DNA of 64,000 nt, from NCBI GenBank assembly GCA_037178625.1, contig CM074133.1, forward strand, positions 3,100,001 to 3,164,000, written 5' to 3'. This DNA is from Skeletonema tropicum (taxonomy: Eukaryota; Bacillariophyta; Thalassiosirophyceae; Thalassiosirales; Thalassiosiraceae). A program made the position numbers and the translations under genes. This document shows, in pieces, positions 44,147 through 54,339 of the stretch. The notes under the pieces were generated by a model. That model was not told the DNA's origin, ran no database searches, and saw only the letters and a program-made list of their open reading frames with translations. The stretch's first letter is position 1. Each line of letters begins with the position of its first letter.

Positions 44147-45606
44147 GCGCCACGGGGTTACGCCACTTAATCTCGACTAAATTAGAAAAATATTGAGACA
44201 CCTACCTGACTTCGAAAAGTTCCTTCACCCCACGCAAAAATCACACACAATGGCACAAACTTCAAAAAAATCCTCAACCATAGACACTATACAGCGGAGA
44301 ACATCTCCTACCATTACACCAGTACATGGCAAACCCTCCGCGTTTTTTTACAGTAGCTTCATCATATACCACCCGACCCCTGCGCAGAAAACGCGGAGCA
44401 TTGGTTACGATGTATTCCTTCAATAAAAAGTTTCGTGCGCGAAGTTTCCTAATGAAACATTGCCGTTCATGTCGGAGGGAGAGTCATGCCGGTGCATAAC
44501 CCATGGAGACATAAAGCATGATCCTTGCAGCCCACCAATCGAGTGTATATATCCATAGGGAGGCGTGGGTGTCTTAGTGTACCGATGTTTCGGCCGGTAA
44601 CACCATCCTCAACGTCGTAACTCGATGTCCATCAATGGTTCATTTTTATCTTTGGCCCTACTGCAATAAGGAGTGACAATAACACCAATGAAGGCAACCA
44701 ACACTCTCCATCGACTCTAATATGGTGATAGACGATTAATTGACCCTTGGAGTGGAATGGAAGCTCTTATGACATCATTTTGATGATACAAAAAATGTAC
44801 ATGTTTTTCGTCTCTATCGAACGCAACAACTAACCGAAAGCTAATGGAAACGGGATGCATATCGATCAAACAAGCATCAGCTTATTATTATTATGATAGT
44901 AAACATCCTTGGGAGCGATAATAACAATGAGTTCTGAGGAAATACTTGTTTGTTCAGTAAAACTCATTGCATATTTAGCCTACATCAAAACCAACATACA
45001 TAACACTGTCTCCCATGTGTTATAATCACTATAAAGCATCATCCACTTGTCGAAGTATTCGAATATACGCATACGATCAATTGGTATATAAATTACCACT
45101 CATTTGATGTTATCGGTCCTTCACGATGTTGATTTCAGCATTGCGTTTAAGGAGCAAATAATAGATTCTGTCTAACTTGTGAAATGTGGTTGATTATCGA
45201 TTAGATAATGGGTTTGGACTACCCAAGGATAAATAGACGCCCAATGTATATATAACATTGATGTGGTGAAAGGATATCCTCTCTTTTGTAACATATCATT
45301 GCCGAAACGTCCATAGGAGGGGTGAATGGAGTTGAAAGTGGTAAATTTTATGCCGTCGATGGCGACGTTATTTTATTCATTTACGGTGGATCGACTGAGT
45401 TTTCCTGGCTTGGGCGCGTATAAGATGATTTATGCGACTGATCAAGCCGAGTATTCTAGGCGTATTCAATATGAACGCTTAACTGTGGCCACAGGAGTGG
45501 AGGACATCATGGTGACGGTGTAAAAGGTGTGGTGGATGATGGATTTTTTGCGTTTCTCGTTCCATCTCAAAATTACGCGGGAAGGCCAAACGTAACCCCG
45601 TGGCGC
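44147..45606. mobile_element. 1460-bp insertion with GCGCCACGGGG ends
   Basis: The left end GCGCCACGGGGTTACG (44147-44162) and its exact reverse complement at 45591-45606 form 16-bp terminal inverted repeats. The second copy of the duplicated block is uninterrupted here (CACCAAGAAGTAATC at about 48789), which proves an insertion. The target duplication is AA or CAAG, depending on whether the terminal G belongs to the element. Short ORFs inside (for example 45326-45523) show no transposase motif, so it looks non-autonomous. Confidence 0.78.
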
Positions 45607-45622
45607 AAGAAGTAATCTCCCT

Positions 45623-46758
45623 GGAAGATCCCCGAAAAACGTATGTACACTACTGGTACGTAAAGTAGTATACTACTAGGTACCTATCTACGGTACAATA
45701 AGTATCTACATATCTACATAAGGTATGTAGTACCTTAAGTTACGTACTCGTCAGCTGACGTCAGCTGACGTCAGCTGATGTGAGCGGACGTCCGCTGATG
45801 AGCGGACACGAGCGGACGTCCGCTGACATCCGTTCATGATTGAACGAGGGGAGTGATGCAATAACATATGTTATCATGATGTTCGACAACGACAGCAGCA
45901 ACGACGTTGGGGTTAGCCACTTATCATAGGGATAGCGCAGGCTCGTCTTCTTCCTCGCTACAGCGGGGCGGGGAGATAGCCGAAAAACGAAGGGGAACTG
46001 CGAAATTATAGCCAAACGTATCTCGATAAATATATACCAATAATTAAAGATCACCCTCATTGACTTTAGCAGATAAAGTTGATTTAATAGCCGCGCTTCA
46101 TTAGTAAATCCTTCTATTTATTATGATGGTTTAATCTTATTTGTATTAGTTGCAACTGAATAATATTATAATCGAGTTGCTGTACGCTCGATGCCTTCAC
46201 ATCATACTCATCAGCGAGTCTCCTACTCGGTCTATTAGATTTGCCACGATCACATCCAGCGGTCGTCAGTGTATCCGCAGCTGATGTGGTCCGGAGATCC
46301 TCACCGAGCCAACAACCTCCTCCCGCTGCAGCGCAGAAGGATTAATATAGTGATTTCTATGATGCGGGGCCGCACAATAACAGTTTTTGTGCAGTTCCCC
46401 TTCGTTTTTCGGCTATCTCCCCGCCCCGCCGTAGCGAGGAAGAAGACGAGCCTGCGCTATCCCTATGATAAGTGGCTAACCCCCCCAACGTCGTTGCTGC
46501 CGTCGTTGTTAATCATCATGATAACATGTTGTGTTATTTCATCTCTCTTCTCGTTCAATCATGAACGGATGTCAGCGGACATCCGCTGATGAGCGGACAT
46601 CAGCGGACGTCAGCTGACATCAGCTGATGTACAGGTACATAGCGTAAGGTACTACATACCTTATGTAGATATGTAGTTACTTATTGTACCGTAGATAAGT
46701 ACCTAGTAGTATTCTACTTTACGTACCAGTAGTGTACATAGTTTTTCGGGGATCTTCC
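45623..46758. mobile_element. Foldback element with ~380-bp inverted arms
   Basis: Arms 45623-46003 and 46388-46758 are inverted copies at roughly 90% identity by eye, beginning GGAAGATCCCCGAAAAAC. Both arms contain a dense cluster of short palindromes made of CAGCTGACGT and GCGGACGTCCGC units (about 45750-45830 and 46565-46630). The loop of about 380 bp has no recognisable gene. A 3-bp CTG flanks both ends and may be the target duplication. The arms could pair to form a long hairpin. Confidence 0.78.
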
Positions 46759-46900
46759 TGTTGACAGGCCTAAAGTGCTGACTGCTTTTACTGAACTTTT
46801 TAAGGCAATTCGCGACCTTTTACTCGGGAAACACATTTTCCGGTGTTTTACATCATGCTTGACGATCGTGGAAAAGATGTCGTATCGGATACTGTGTATA

Positions 46901-47503
46901 GTGTTCTGGAATTTCACCCTTTCTGAGATTTGTGAAAATTGCAAGGTGAAATTGCAGGAATTTCAATGGAATTTCAAAAACAAATTTCACTACGGCTGAC
47001 GTATTATCCTAAGACCAGCCACACAATTACTCTTGCACGAACAATCACACTCCAACGATCCACCACACTCTCGAAGCGACTCAAAAATCCCCTTCCCATG
47101 CACCTTCTACGCATGCATGATATGATAGAGGTTTTCATATCCTCGAAAAAGAGCAATTCCAGTTCCATCCCTCATCCTATTCCGGACCTTAGAAGGGTGT
47201 GCTTCAAAGGTTTGGCCCGACGTTCACAATCCATAGAGACTGAATTTCAACGAAGGAACAAATAGTTGCATTGTTATTCATAAGCCTTACTGCGGCGATG
47301 TGTTCTCTCTGAGTTGGTGGAGTACATCATCATCTTCTCTTGTTTGATGATGGTGGGTGTGGCACGTTTCTTGTTTTTCAGTGTTAGCGATATTGAGCGA
47401 TATGGAAATTTCACTTTTGGCCAAATTTATCTGCAACTTTCACCCTGCAACTTTCACGCAAGTTGCAGTGCTGAAATTTCACCCCTTTGAAATTCCAGAA
47501 CAC
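46901..47503. mobile_element. 603-bp TA-flanked inverted-repeat element
   Basis: The ends GTGTTCTGGAATTTCA (46901-46916) and the exact inverse at 47488-47503 are flanked by TA on both sides. The homologous region 49150-49240 lacks this segment while matching on both sides (AACACATTTTCCGGTG before; CAGCTGAAAGCTGATTTC after). TA duplication fits Tc1/mariner-type mobility. Many further GAAATTTCA-like half sites lie inside. No transposase. Confidence 0.72.
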
Positions 47504-47756
47504 TAACTGTGTAATCGCACGTACATAAAATACGTCAACTTCAGCAGCTGAAAGCTGATTTCCCTCTCTAGCTTTTTCCTATCTAGCTCGGAGGTGCTCG
47601 GAGGAATTAGGAGCAAAGCAGATGCGTAGTGAATAATCTAATCGTACGTCCGTCAAGTTAAGCCTACAACATTACCGACTCACAACGCACAAAAAACAAA
47701 TGCACCACGCACAACTTCACCAAGCAATCTCAAAAAATACACTACAGGAAATCAAC

Positions 47757-48221
47757 ATGTTGTCGTCAGAATTGATCGTAGACTTCCCTCTCAGACGCAA
47801 CCATGCGCATGTGCTTTTTGCCCAAACACCACAGGTTTACATTGTTCCTAGGCACGAGGACGAGGACAAAAACAGAAGCCAGCTGTGGTACACCAAGGCA
47901 GAATACAACTCAATGAAACGAAACATCAAGCAAGACGTCCTCCAAGTCCGAGCTCGTGCAAGTGATTCGGCGTCCGAAGAAGATAGCGGCTTCTGGATTG
48001 GTATTGCTCATCTACTCACACCTGCCTCTGCGCTCGGGGTGCAGGCTTGCAGACGTCGATGCCTACGTGCAGTTCTTGCAGAGCAGGCGATACAGGGGCC
48101 GTCTGCAAGTGCAAGTTCGGGGTCTGAGTATATTGCTCTTGCCTCGTCAGCCGAGACAAGGAGGGCCGTATTGAGAGCAAGGAAGCTTGGTAAGCTTCAT
48201 CAATATTCCATTCGAGAATAA
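47757..48221 (+). CDS. Uncharacterised diatom family protein, copy 3 (3' end replaced)
   Basis: A 154-residue member starting MLSSELIVDFPLRRNHAHV, with the leader ACTACAGGAAATCAAC before the ATG, so this start is preferred to the upstream in-frame codon at 47700. It keeps LWY(T)KAEYNSMKR, GFWIGIAHLLTPASAL and VQACRRRCLRA. It ends at RE followed by TAA, whereas copies 1, 2 and 4 continue with four or five more residues ending GNL. The sequence after the stop is the start of the duplicated 43.6-kb block, so the last codons and 3' flank were replaced by recombination. Probably still functional, though its 3' processing signals must be new. Confidence 0.66.
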   Translation: MLSSELIVDFPLRRNHAHVLFAQTPQVYIVPRHEDEDKNRSQLWYTKAEYNSMKRNIKQDVLQVRARASDSASEEDSGFWIGIAHLLTPASALGVQACRRRCLRAVLAEQAIQGPSASASSGSEYIALASSAETRRAVLRARKLGKLHQYSIRE

Positions 48222-48808
48222 TTTTGAGTGTCGGCATCATGATCACTCTTGGGGGATAACTCGAGCTGCGCCTTAACTTGATAAGATACATGATACTACA
48301 ACTCATTCCATTCTAATCGAACTAACCTTGAACACATCAGCCACGATCCTTACGTTCTTCATTGCCTGTACATAGTTGTGGTTCATGATTTCAAAGACAC
48401 TCCTAACTTTACGGCATTATTGTATGTGCTTGCGACGATCATATCATACTCACACTCTCTTCCATTGATGGACTACATCATTGGCTGCTGCATTTTGTTT
48501 CGTTAGATATACTCGTTTGTTCATCCTTCACTTCTACATCGCTTGTACACGACCTTTGCACAATAGGTGAGTGGAGTATTCAAGAGTTTCATCTTAAAGT
48601 CATTCTCCTCTCTCTCTCTCTCTCTCAAAAAGAAACTGAGTTGTAGAATACTTGAGAATTGCATCGTATTTGAATTTTTCAGCATGAGCCCCCTTTCTTT
48701 CAGATTCATTTTCTGCCTCTCTTTGCGGACTAAGCATTGGTTGCATCTACAGCGGCGCATGGTGTGCACTAGGAACACATGTGCATGCACCAAGAAGTAA
48801 TCTCCCTG
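48222..48808. repeat. Duplicated block, second copy (empty site)
   Basis: A direct copy of 43577-44146 plus 45607-45622, fused to the end of family copy 3. It contains the uninterrupted site (CACCAAGAAGTAATCTCCCTG) that defines the 1460-bp insertion. The two copies diverge after CTCCCTG: the foldback element follows in one and TCTGGCATCG in the other. Confidence 0.85.
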
Positions 48809-49439
48809 TCTGGCATCGATAGTCCAATGTTTCGCTGATCTCCCAATGTTGCCATTAGCGTATTCCTTATGTCCAAGAGGATGTCTAGAGCCCTGGTACT
48901 GTGCAGAATCGAATACTCCTCTAGATTGTTTCGATACCACACAATGACCTAATGATCATCGGAGATTTATGGCTTTGTGAGTCGAGTAATAAATGTTGAC
49001 GTACGGTTAGATCATCTCTAAGCATCTGCTTCTCTCTTCTCCGAGATAGAGAGGGAATCACGCTTCAAGCAGCTAAAGATCAAGTTGACTGCTTTACTGA
49101 ACTTATGGCAGGCCTAAAGTGCAATCTGACTGCTTTTACTGAACTTATTAAGGCAACCCGCGACCTTACTCAGGGAAACACATTTTCCGGTGTTTTACAT
49201 CATGCCTGATATGTACTGTGTATCTAATGTACGTCAACTTTAGCAGCTGAAAGCTGATTTCCCTCTCTAGCTTTTCCCTCTCTACAATAGCTCGGAGGAA
49301 TTAGGAGCAAAGCAGATGCTTAGTGAATGATCTAATCGTACGTCCGTCAAGTTAAGCCTACAACATTACCTCGACTCACAACGCACAAAAAACCATGCAC
49401 AACGCACAACTTCACCAAAATACACAACAGGACATTAAC
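48809..49439. other. Spacer and upstream half of a tandem duplication
   Basis: About 49106-49439 matches 46764-46900 joined to 47506-47756 (without the 603-bp element), with shared blocks CAGGCCTAAAGTGC, TTTTCCGGTGTTTTACATCA and CAGCTGAAAGCTGATTTCCC. So copies 3 and 4 of the family gene were duplicated together with about 350 bp of upstream DNA. 48809-49100 holds nothing recognisable. Confidence 0.6.
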
Positions 49440-49913
49440 ATGTTGTCGTCAGAATTGATCGTAGACTTCCCTCTCAGACGCAACCATGCGCATGTGAGTT
49501 TTGCCGAAACAGCTCAGCTTCATATTGTTCCTAGGCACGAGGACGAGGACAAAAACGAGCTGTGGTACGCCGAGGCAGAATACAACTCAATGAAACGAAA
49601 CATCAAGCAAGACGTCCTCCAAGTCCGAGCTCGTGCAAGTGATGCGACGTCCGAAGAAGATAGCGGCTTCTGGATTGGTATTGTTCATCAACTCACACCT
49701 GCCTGTGCACTCGAGGTGCAGGCTTGCAGACGTCGATGCCTACATGCAGTTCTTGCAGTGCAGGCGATACAGGGGCTGTTTGCAAGTGCAAGTTCGAGGT
49801 CTGAGTATATTGCTCTTGCCTCGTCAGCTGAGACAAGGGGGGCCGTATTGAGAGCAAGGGAGCTCGGTAAGCTTCATCAATATTCCATTCGAGAATACAC
49901 AGGCAATCTGTAG
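49440..49913 (+). CDS. Uncharacterised diatom family protein, copy 4
   Basis: A 157-residue protein, MLSSELIVDFPLRRNHAHVSF, from an ATG preceded by the family leader ACAACAGGACATTAAC. It is close to copy 3 in the N-terminal half and to copies 1 and 2 at the C-terminus (REYTGNL). It has substitutions in otherwise conserved positions (IVHQLTPACAL for IAHLLTPASAL; LFASASS for PSASASS). Its 3' flank is the native family type (GATCGTGTAGATTGTAATC). Function unknown. Confidence 0.68.
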   Translation: MLSSELIVDFPLRRNHAHVSFAETAQLHIVPRHEDEDKNELWYAEAEYNSMKRNIKQDVLQVRARASDATSEEDSGFWIGIVHQLTPACALEVQACRRRCLHAVLAVQAIQGLFASASSRSEYIALASSAETRGAVLRARELGKLHQYSIREYTGNL

Positions 49914-50124
49914 GATCGTGTAGATTGTAATCGGTGTACCATAATTGAAGTAGCAAACTGAGTTAAGTATTTAGAAGTTAGAATCATTTCTATCAGATAG
50001 TTGAGAATAGCAGGACAAAATATCAGCAAAATTAATGTGAGATACATAAACATCAGTTATAACTCGTGAAATTTATAATATTTATCACATTCTCCCAAAG
50101 TAGGTACTATACACAAACATTGAT

Positions 50125-53100
50125 TTAAACTATTTCATCATCGAAAGGGGTTTCCCTCCCGCTGTAATTGGTAGAATCAAAAGCGGACACTTCTTCTTCA
50201 TCTTCTTCACCCTTACTGTCATGTTCGTTGTAACTCATGATTGATGAAAGCCCTGATTGTCCAAAATCTTCTCTGCTATCTTCCTCCTGCAAGTCATTTG
50301 CATCTTCCTCATCCAACACATCATCTCCTACGTGTTGAGCGTCATAATCATTCACCATTTTAGTGGCGATTTCCTTTCCTTCTTCCTCCCATCTTCGTCT
50401 GTTTTCCACGGCATAGTCCAAATATTCACTTGCGGCAGACCCGAAGACACCGCACTCACGGAGTTTCTTTGCCAAAGGTATGATGTAAAAATCGAAGAAT
50501 CCAATCTCTCCTCCGTACCAGTTCTCACGTGGATCTGATGCTCCACGTCCTTCACGGTAGGCCTTGGACAATTCAGCGTACAAGCGCTTGTTCCATTTCT
50601 TAAACGTATGCCAATGTTGCATTGTGTGTGATACATCAGAAGCTTGCATTATTTGTTCAAAGACAAGTGTGGCCTTGAGACTACGAATATTGTCTTGCTT
50701 CTCGCTGGTATCATCGAGAACATCTGGATTTGATGGGTGGAATGCCTTTTGCCAGCGAATCTTACCCGCCGTGGATCGTTCCTTGTCAGCAATATCTGTT
50801 GCCAGAACTGTATTCATCAAAAGCTGCCTGAAACGCATCATTTCACGACTATTGGTGAATATTGCCCCCTGTAGATCAACGAAGCGATCCTCCATGAGAA
50901 TGTCCCATGCAACAGCGATGGATCGTTTCTCTGCCACGCTTCTATTATCATATTTCTCGCACAGTGGATCGTGTTCCTTTACAAGTTGAGCGTTAGGCAC
51001 ACCCTGATGATCTACATCATGTACAAGAGACGAAAATACTATGACGAATTGGGCCAACGGATCTGCACTAATACCGAATGTACGAGCAGCAACGGATGCA
51101 AAGTCTTCTTCCTCACTTACAAAAGCAGTGCATACTCTATTCAGAAGCTTGTTCGCAGACATGGTGACGTGACTTGCGTGATCAAAGTTGTGAAAGGGGA
51201 CGTCTCTGTACTTTGAGGCGATGATTGCCACATACTCAAGAAGTTGAGCACGCGCCTTTGGATCAATAGATGTGCCAACTAATACAACAGGGTATTCTTC
51301 TGAGTATGAATCATCAGGGAACATCACCTTTTCGCACAACTTCTCTGTAAATGAAAGAACTTTGTCTTCTTCGGATGGCGTAAAGTCATTCACTTCGGGA
51401 CTTGCGGGATAGTCACCTCCTTCCTTGGCGTTGCGTTGCTCCAGAATCTTCAGAAGGAACGATTCCAATATCGTTGCATTCCAGCGAATAAGACGTTCCT
51501 TCGCTATTGACACCCCGTTTTCGATGTTAATATTCTTCCATGATTTGGACAATGCACGATGTACTTCGAGCTCTTCTCGGACTCCCGACGATGACATTCC
51601 GTACCCATCATTTGATCCTTCTACGCTTAAACGCATACTAGCAGTGTTCATCGATGGTCGACGTTTATTAGGCTGAAGCCAATATGTCTCCACAAGCCCT
51701 TTCCCTTTGGCCGAAACGGGGTTATCCCTCGGAACTAGCCAATGTCCTTTGCCAGCACTGGTGAGTAGGTCAGCAGTATCTTGAGATACTTGAATCATGT
51801 TCTTTTCACCAGTGCTTTCCATTCGTGAAGCCTGTTGAATCGTGATAAAGACATACTTGTGTCAGCTAGGAATTTCATTCAAGGAAGGTACAGCGCCATC
51901 CATACTACTCACCACATTGATTGTATCCCCGAACAATTGAAATCGAGATTTTTCTCCCCTCAACACGCCCGCCGTCACAGGTCCACTGTGCAACCCAAAC
52001 CTCATTCCCAATGATGCGGTTCCTGGACCAAGAAGAGGTTCTAGCCTCTTAGCCAATACATTGAATTTCAATAAACACTTTATTGCGTACTTGGCGATCG
52101 CAACGGCATGATCTTCCCTTGCATCTGGCAGCCCCGTGACAGCCACGTAGCTATCTCCGACCGTCTCCACCTTGAATACGCCCGCCTTGCTTCCTTCAAG
52201 ATCAAAGGCACGATAAACAGTTTCAAGCAGACGAAATACTTGCGTTGGCTCTCTTTCAGAACACCATGCAGTAAAACCTTCAATATCCGCTATCATGACA
52301 GTCGTATTTTCAAACACCTCTGCGATGGGATCAATGACATCTAATTCAGAAACCATGTTAAGATCATAGTTTTTGCTGGGGATAGGATGACTGAGAAATC
52401 TTTTCAGTTGGTTTGCAGGAGTATCCACTAGATCAGATACCTTCAACTTCAGTTTCCTCTTGCTAGGTTCGTTCGCGGCGGATAAAGGGTGATTTTCAAC
52501 TTCATCACCTGTTGAAGCTGTTGCACTCGGCTTCCTTTCATTTTGGAACAAGTCTTCTCTCACAAATGCTGGGTACAGCGAATGTACAATCCTGGTCGAC
52601 CGAGCTGCTTGTCGTATAATCACTCTCTGACGGTAATTTACGAAGTAGTCGTAGATGAAAAATACTAGCGTCGATAAGACGACGAAGCTGCAAGCGATCG
52701 CAAAAAAGTATTTAGAGTCTGGTTCATGTTCAAACGAACCAAGAAGCTGGTCTGTGGAAAATACCTCAAAAGAGTAGACAACGTCGAAAAATGTAAGATT
52801 GAACTCATGTTTCAACGTATCATCTGCGTTTTGTTGACCGAATTCTTGAGGTTGCGCACCGCGGTCGGTCACGTAATATGTGGAAGGTTCAAAGGGTGAT
52901 CCATCACTGAGTTTTGAACTTATGACCACGTACAAACTCGCTGCTTCAAGGCCGTGCTTACTGGAACGTTGGAATGACGATGCCAATAGATCCCCCCAAC
53001 TAAACAGGCTTGCCACAACCCCTGCAACATGAGCCGAACTTTGGAAATCAGGAGCGGTGGAGCTATGCACAGGTTGAAAAATTGCGCTGCACACGCCTTC

Positions 53101-54339
53101 GTCTACTGATTGATATTGCGCTCCATTTTCGGTGGAATATTGAACAGATTCTCCCTTATCGGTGTTGTATTCCATCACCACATCTTGACTCATTCCCCGT
53201 GACGGGGGGTTGGTGAGGTTTAAGGGTATAAGAAGATCGCTGCACGGGGTGATTTGAGTGGCGGATGAAGAGCTTTGTGTTTGTAGAATGCGATCCAGCG
53301 CTTCAGTATACGGAGGATGCTTGTACACGTCCCACATAAGACCTTCATCATGAAGCAGTGTAGATGAGAGTTGCCAAATGGGCACGTGCACTTGCATTGA
53401 GTCTCCATCTTCCTCCGAGAAACTATTCTCATTCAGAGACTCTGAAGGCGTCCGAATACCACCCGCAACGACTCCTTCCGCAGATTGCAACGACTCCTTC
53501 CTTGCGTAGTCCTCCCACGTTGTAACACTCGCATCGGAAACGACAGGAGCAAAAAGGGCGGCTCTGTCCTCGGCTACAGTTAACATACTCTTGGAATAGC
53601 TTTCAAACCCTGGCAGCGTAACGTAAGGCCAGTTTGTTTTCCACTTGTTGTTAGAGGTGATAGATTCGCCACAAGTAGCCATCGCTTCATCTGATAGCAC
53701 CACACTAGGGGCATGATCCCCCGGCGGCACGGTGGTATTTGTCTGTTGACCTAAAATTCCCTCGTAGCTAGTGACCAACACATTAAGTGAGTACGCCTTC
53801 CGTTCCATGAGCTCCATTGCATTCCGAGCTAATGAAACAGCCAGCAGAGCGAATTCATTTTCGAGAGTCTTAACTTCATGTTCTTTGGAAATGTGCCATA
53901 TAACTAAAGTGACAATAATAGCAATCACTGTTAAATATTAGAGAGAGAACACAAAAGATGAGACGGTGTGAGAATAAATAAAAAGCGGAAGAAGCGGAAT
54001 AATAAATCTCCCAACTGCAATCCCAGTGTATATACACTCACCCACATATGTTGCAATAACAATTATCCTCATCGCCCAAACCTTCTTGGTAGCCTTCAAA
54101 TACGCAGCCCCCCCAAGGGCGGCAACCAAGTCTTGAACATCACCATCTTCTTCCTCGTCTGCATTCATAGGAGTTTGTGCCTGTGAAAAATTTGCAACAC
54201 TAATGGCCATAATATCATCCACATCCACATTCACCCCCACACCCACACTGGACGGGGTCTTATTCGAAAATTGAGAAACACGTGATCGTGACGATTTACT
54301 GTGCCTGGATAGAACAATTTCATGCGAACTATCCGTCAT
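50125..54339 (-). CDS. Membrane nucleotide cyclase / cyclic-nucleotide phosphodiesterase fusion
   Basis: Three exons (54339-54042, 53927-51913, 51831-50125), with GTGAGT donors and CAG acceptors at both introns (114 and 81 nt), give about 1339 residues. Each splice restores continuity: the first rebuilds a transmembrane helix (RIIVIATYVVIAIIVTLVIW), the second rebuilds DTINVASRMES of the cyclase. Order: Ser-rich cytoplasmic N-terminus; TM1 (~90-112); a ~390-residue extracellular sensor-like region; TM2 (~500-525); class III cyclase domain (~630-800, metal Asp in VMIADIEGF and in VETVGDSY); PDE domain (~880-1240) with FHNFDHASHV and LVHDVDHQG; acidic tail. The Glu of KVET suggests a guanylyl-type purine pocket, but the Cys-type partner residue is replaced (RFQLFGD), so the nucleotide is uncertain. 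It makes and destroys the same messenger in one receptor. The ATG overlaps the upstream gene's stop. Confidence 0.9.

Noticed and set aside
46939..47265. 108-codon ORF in the 603-bp element as a transposase
   Set aside because: Too short, no catalytic motif, and it overlaps the terminal region; the element is treated as non-autonomous.
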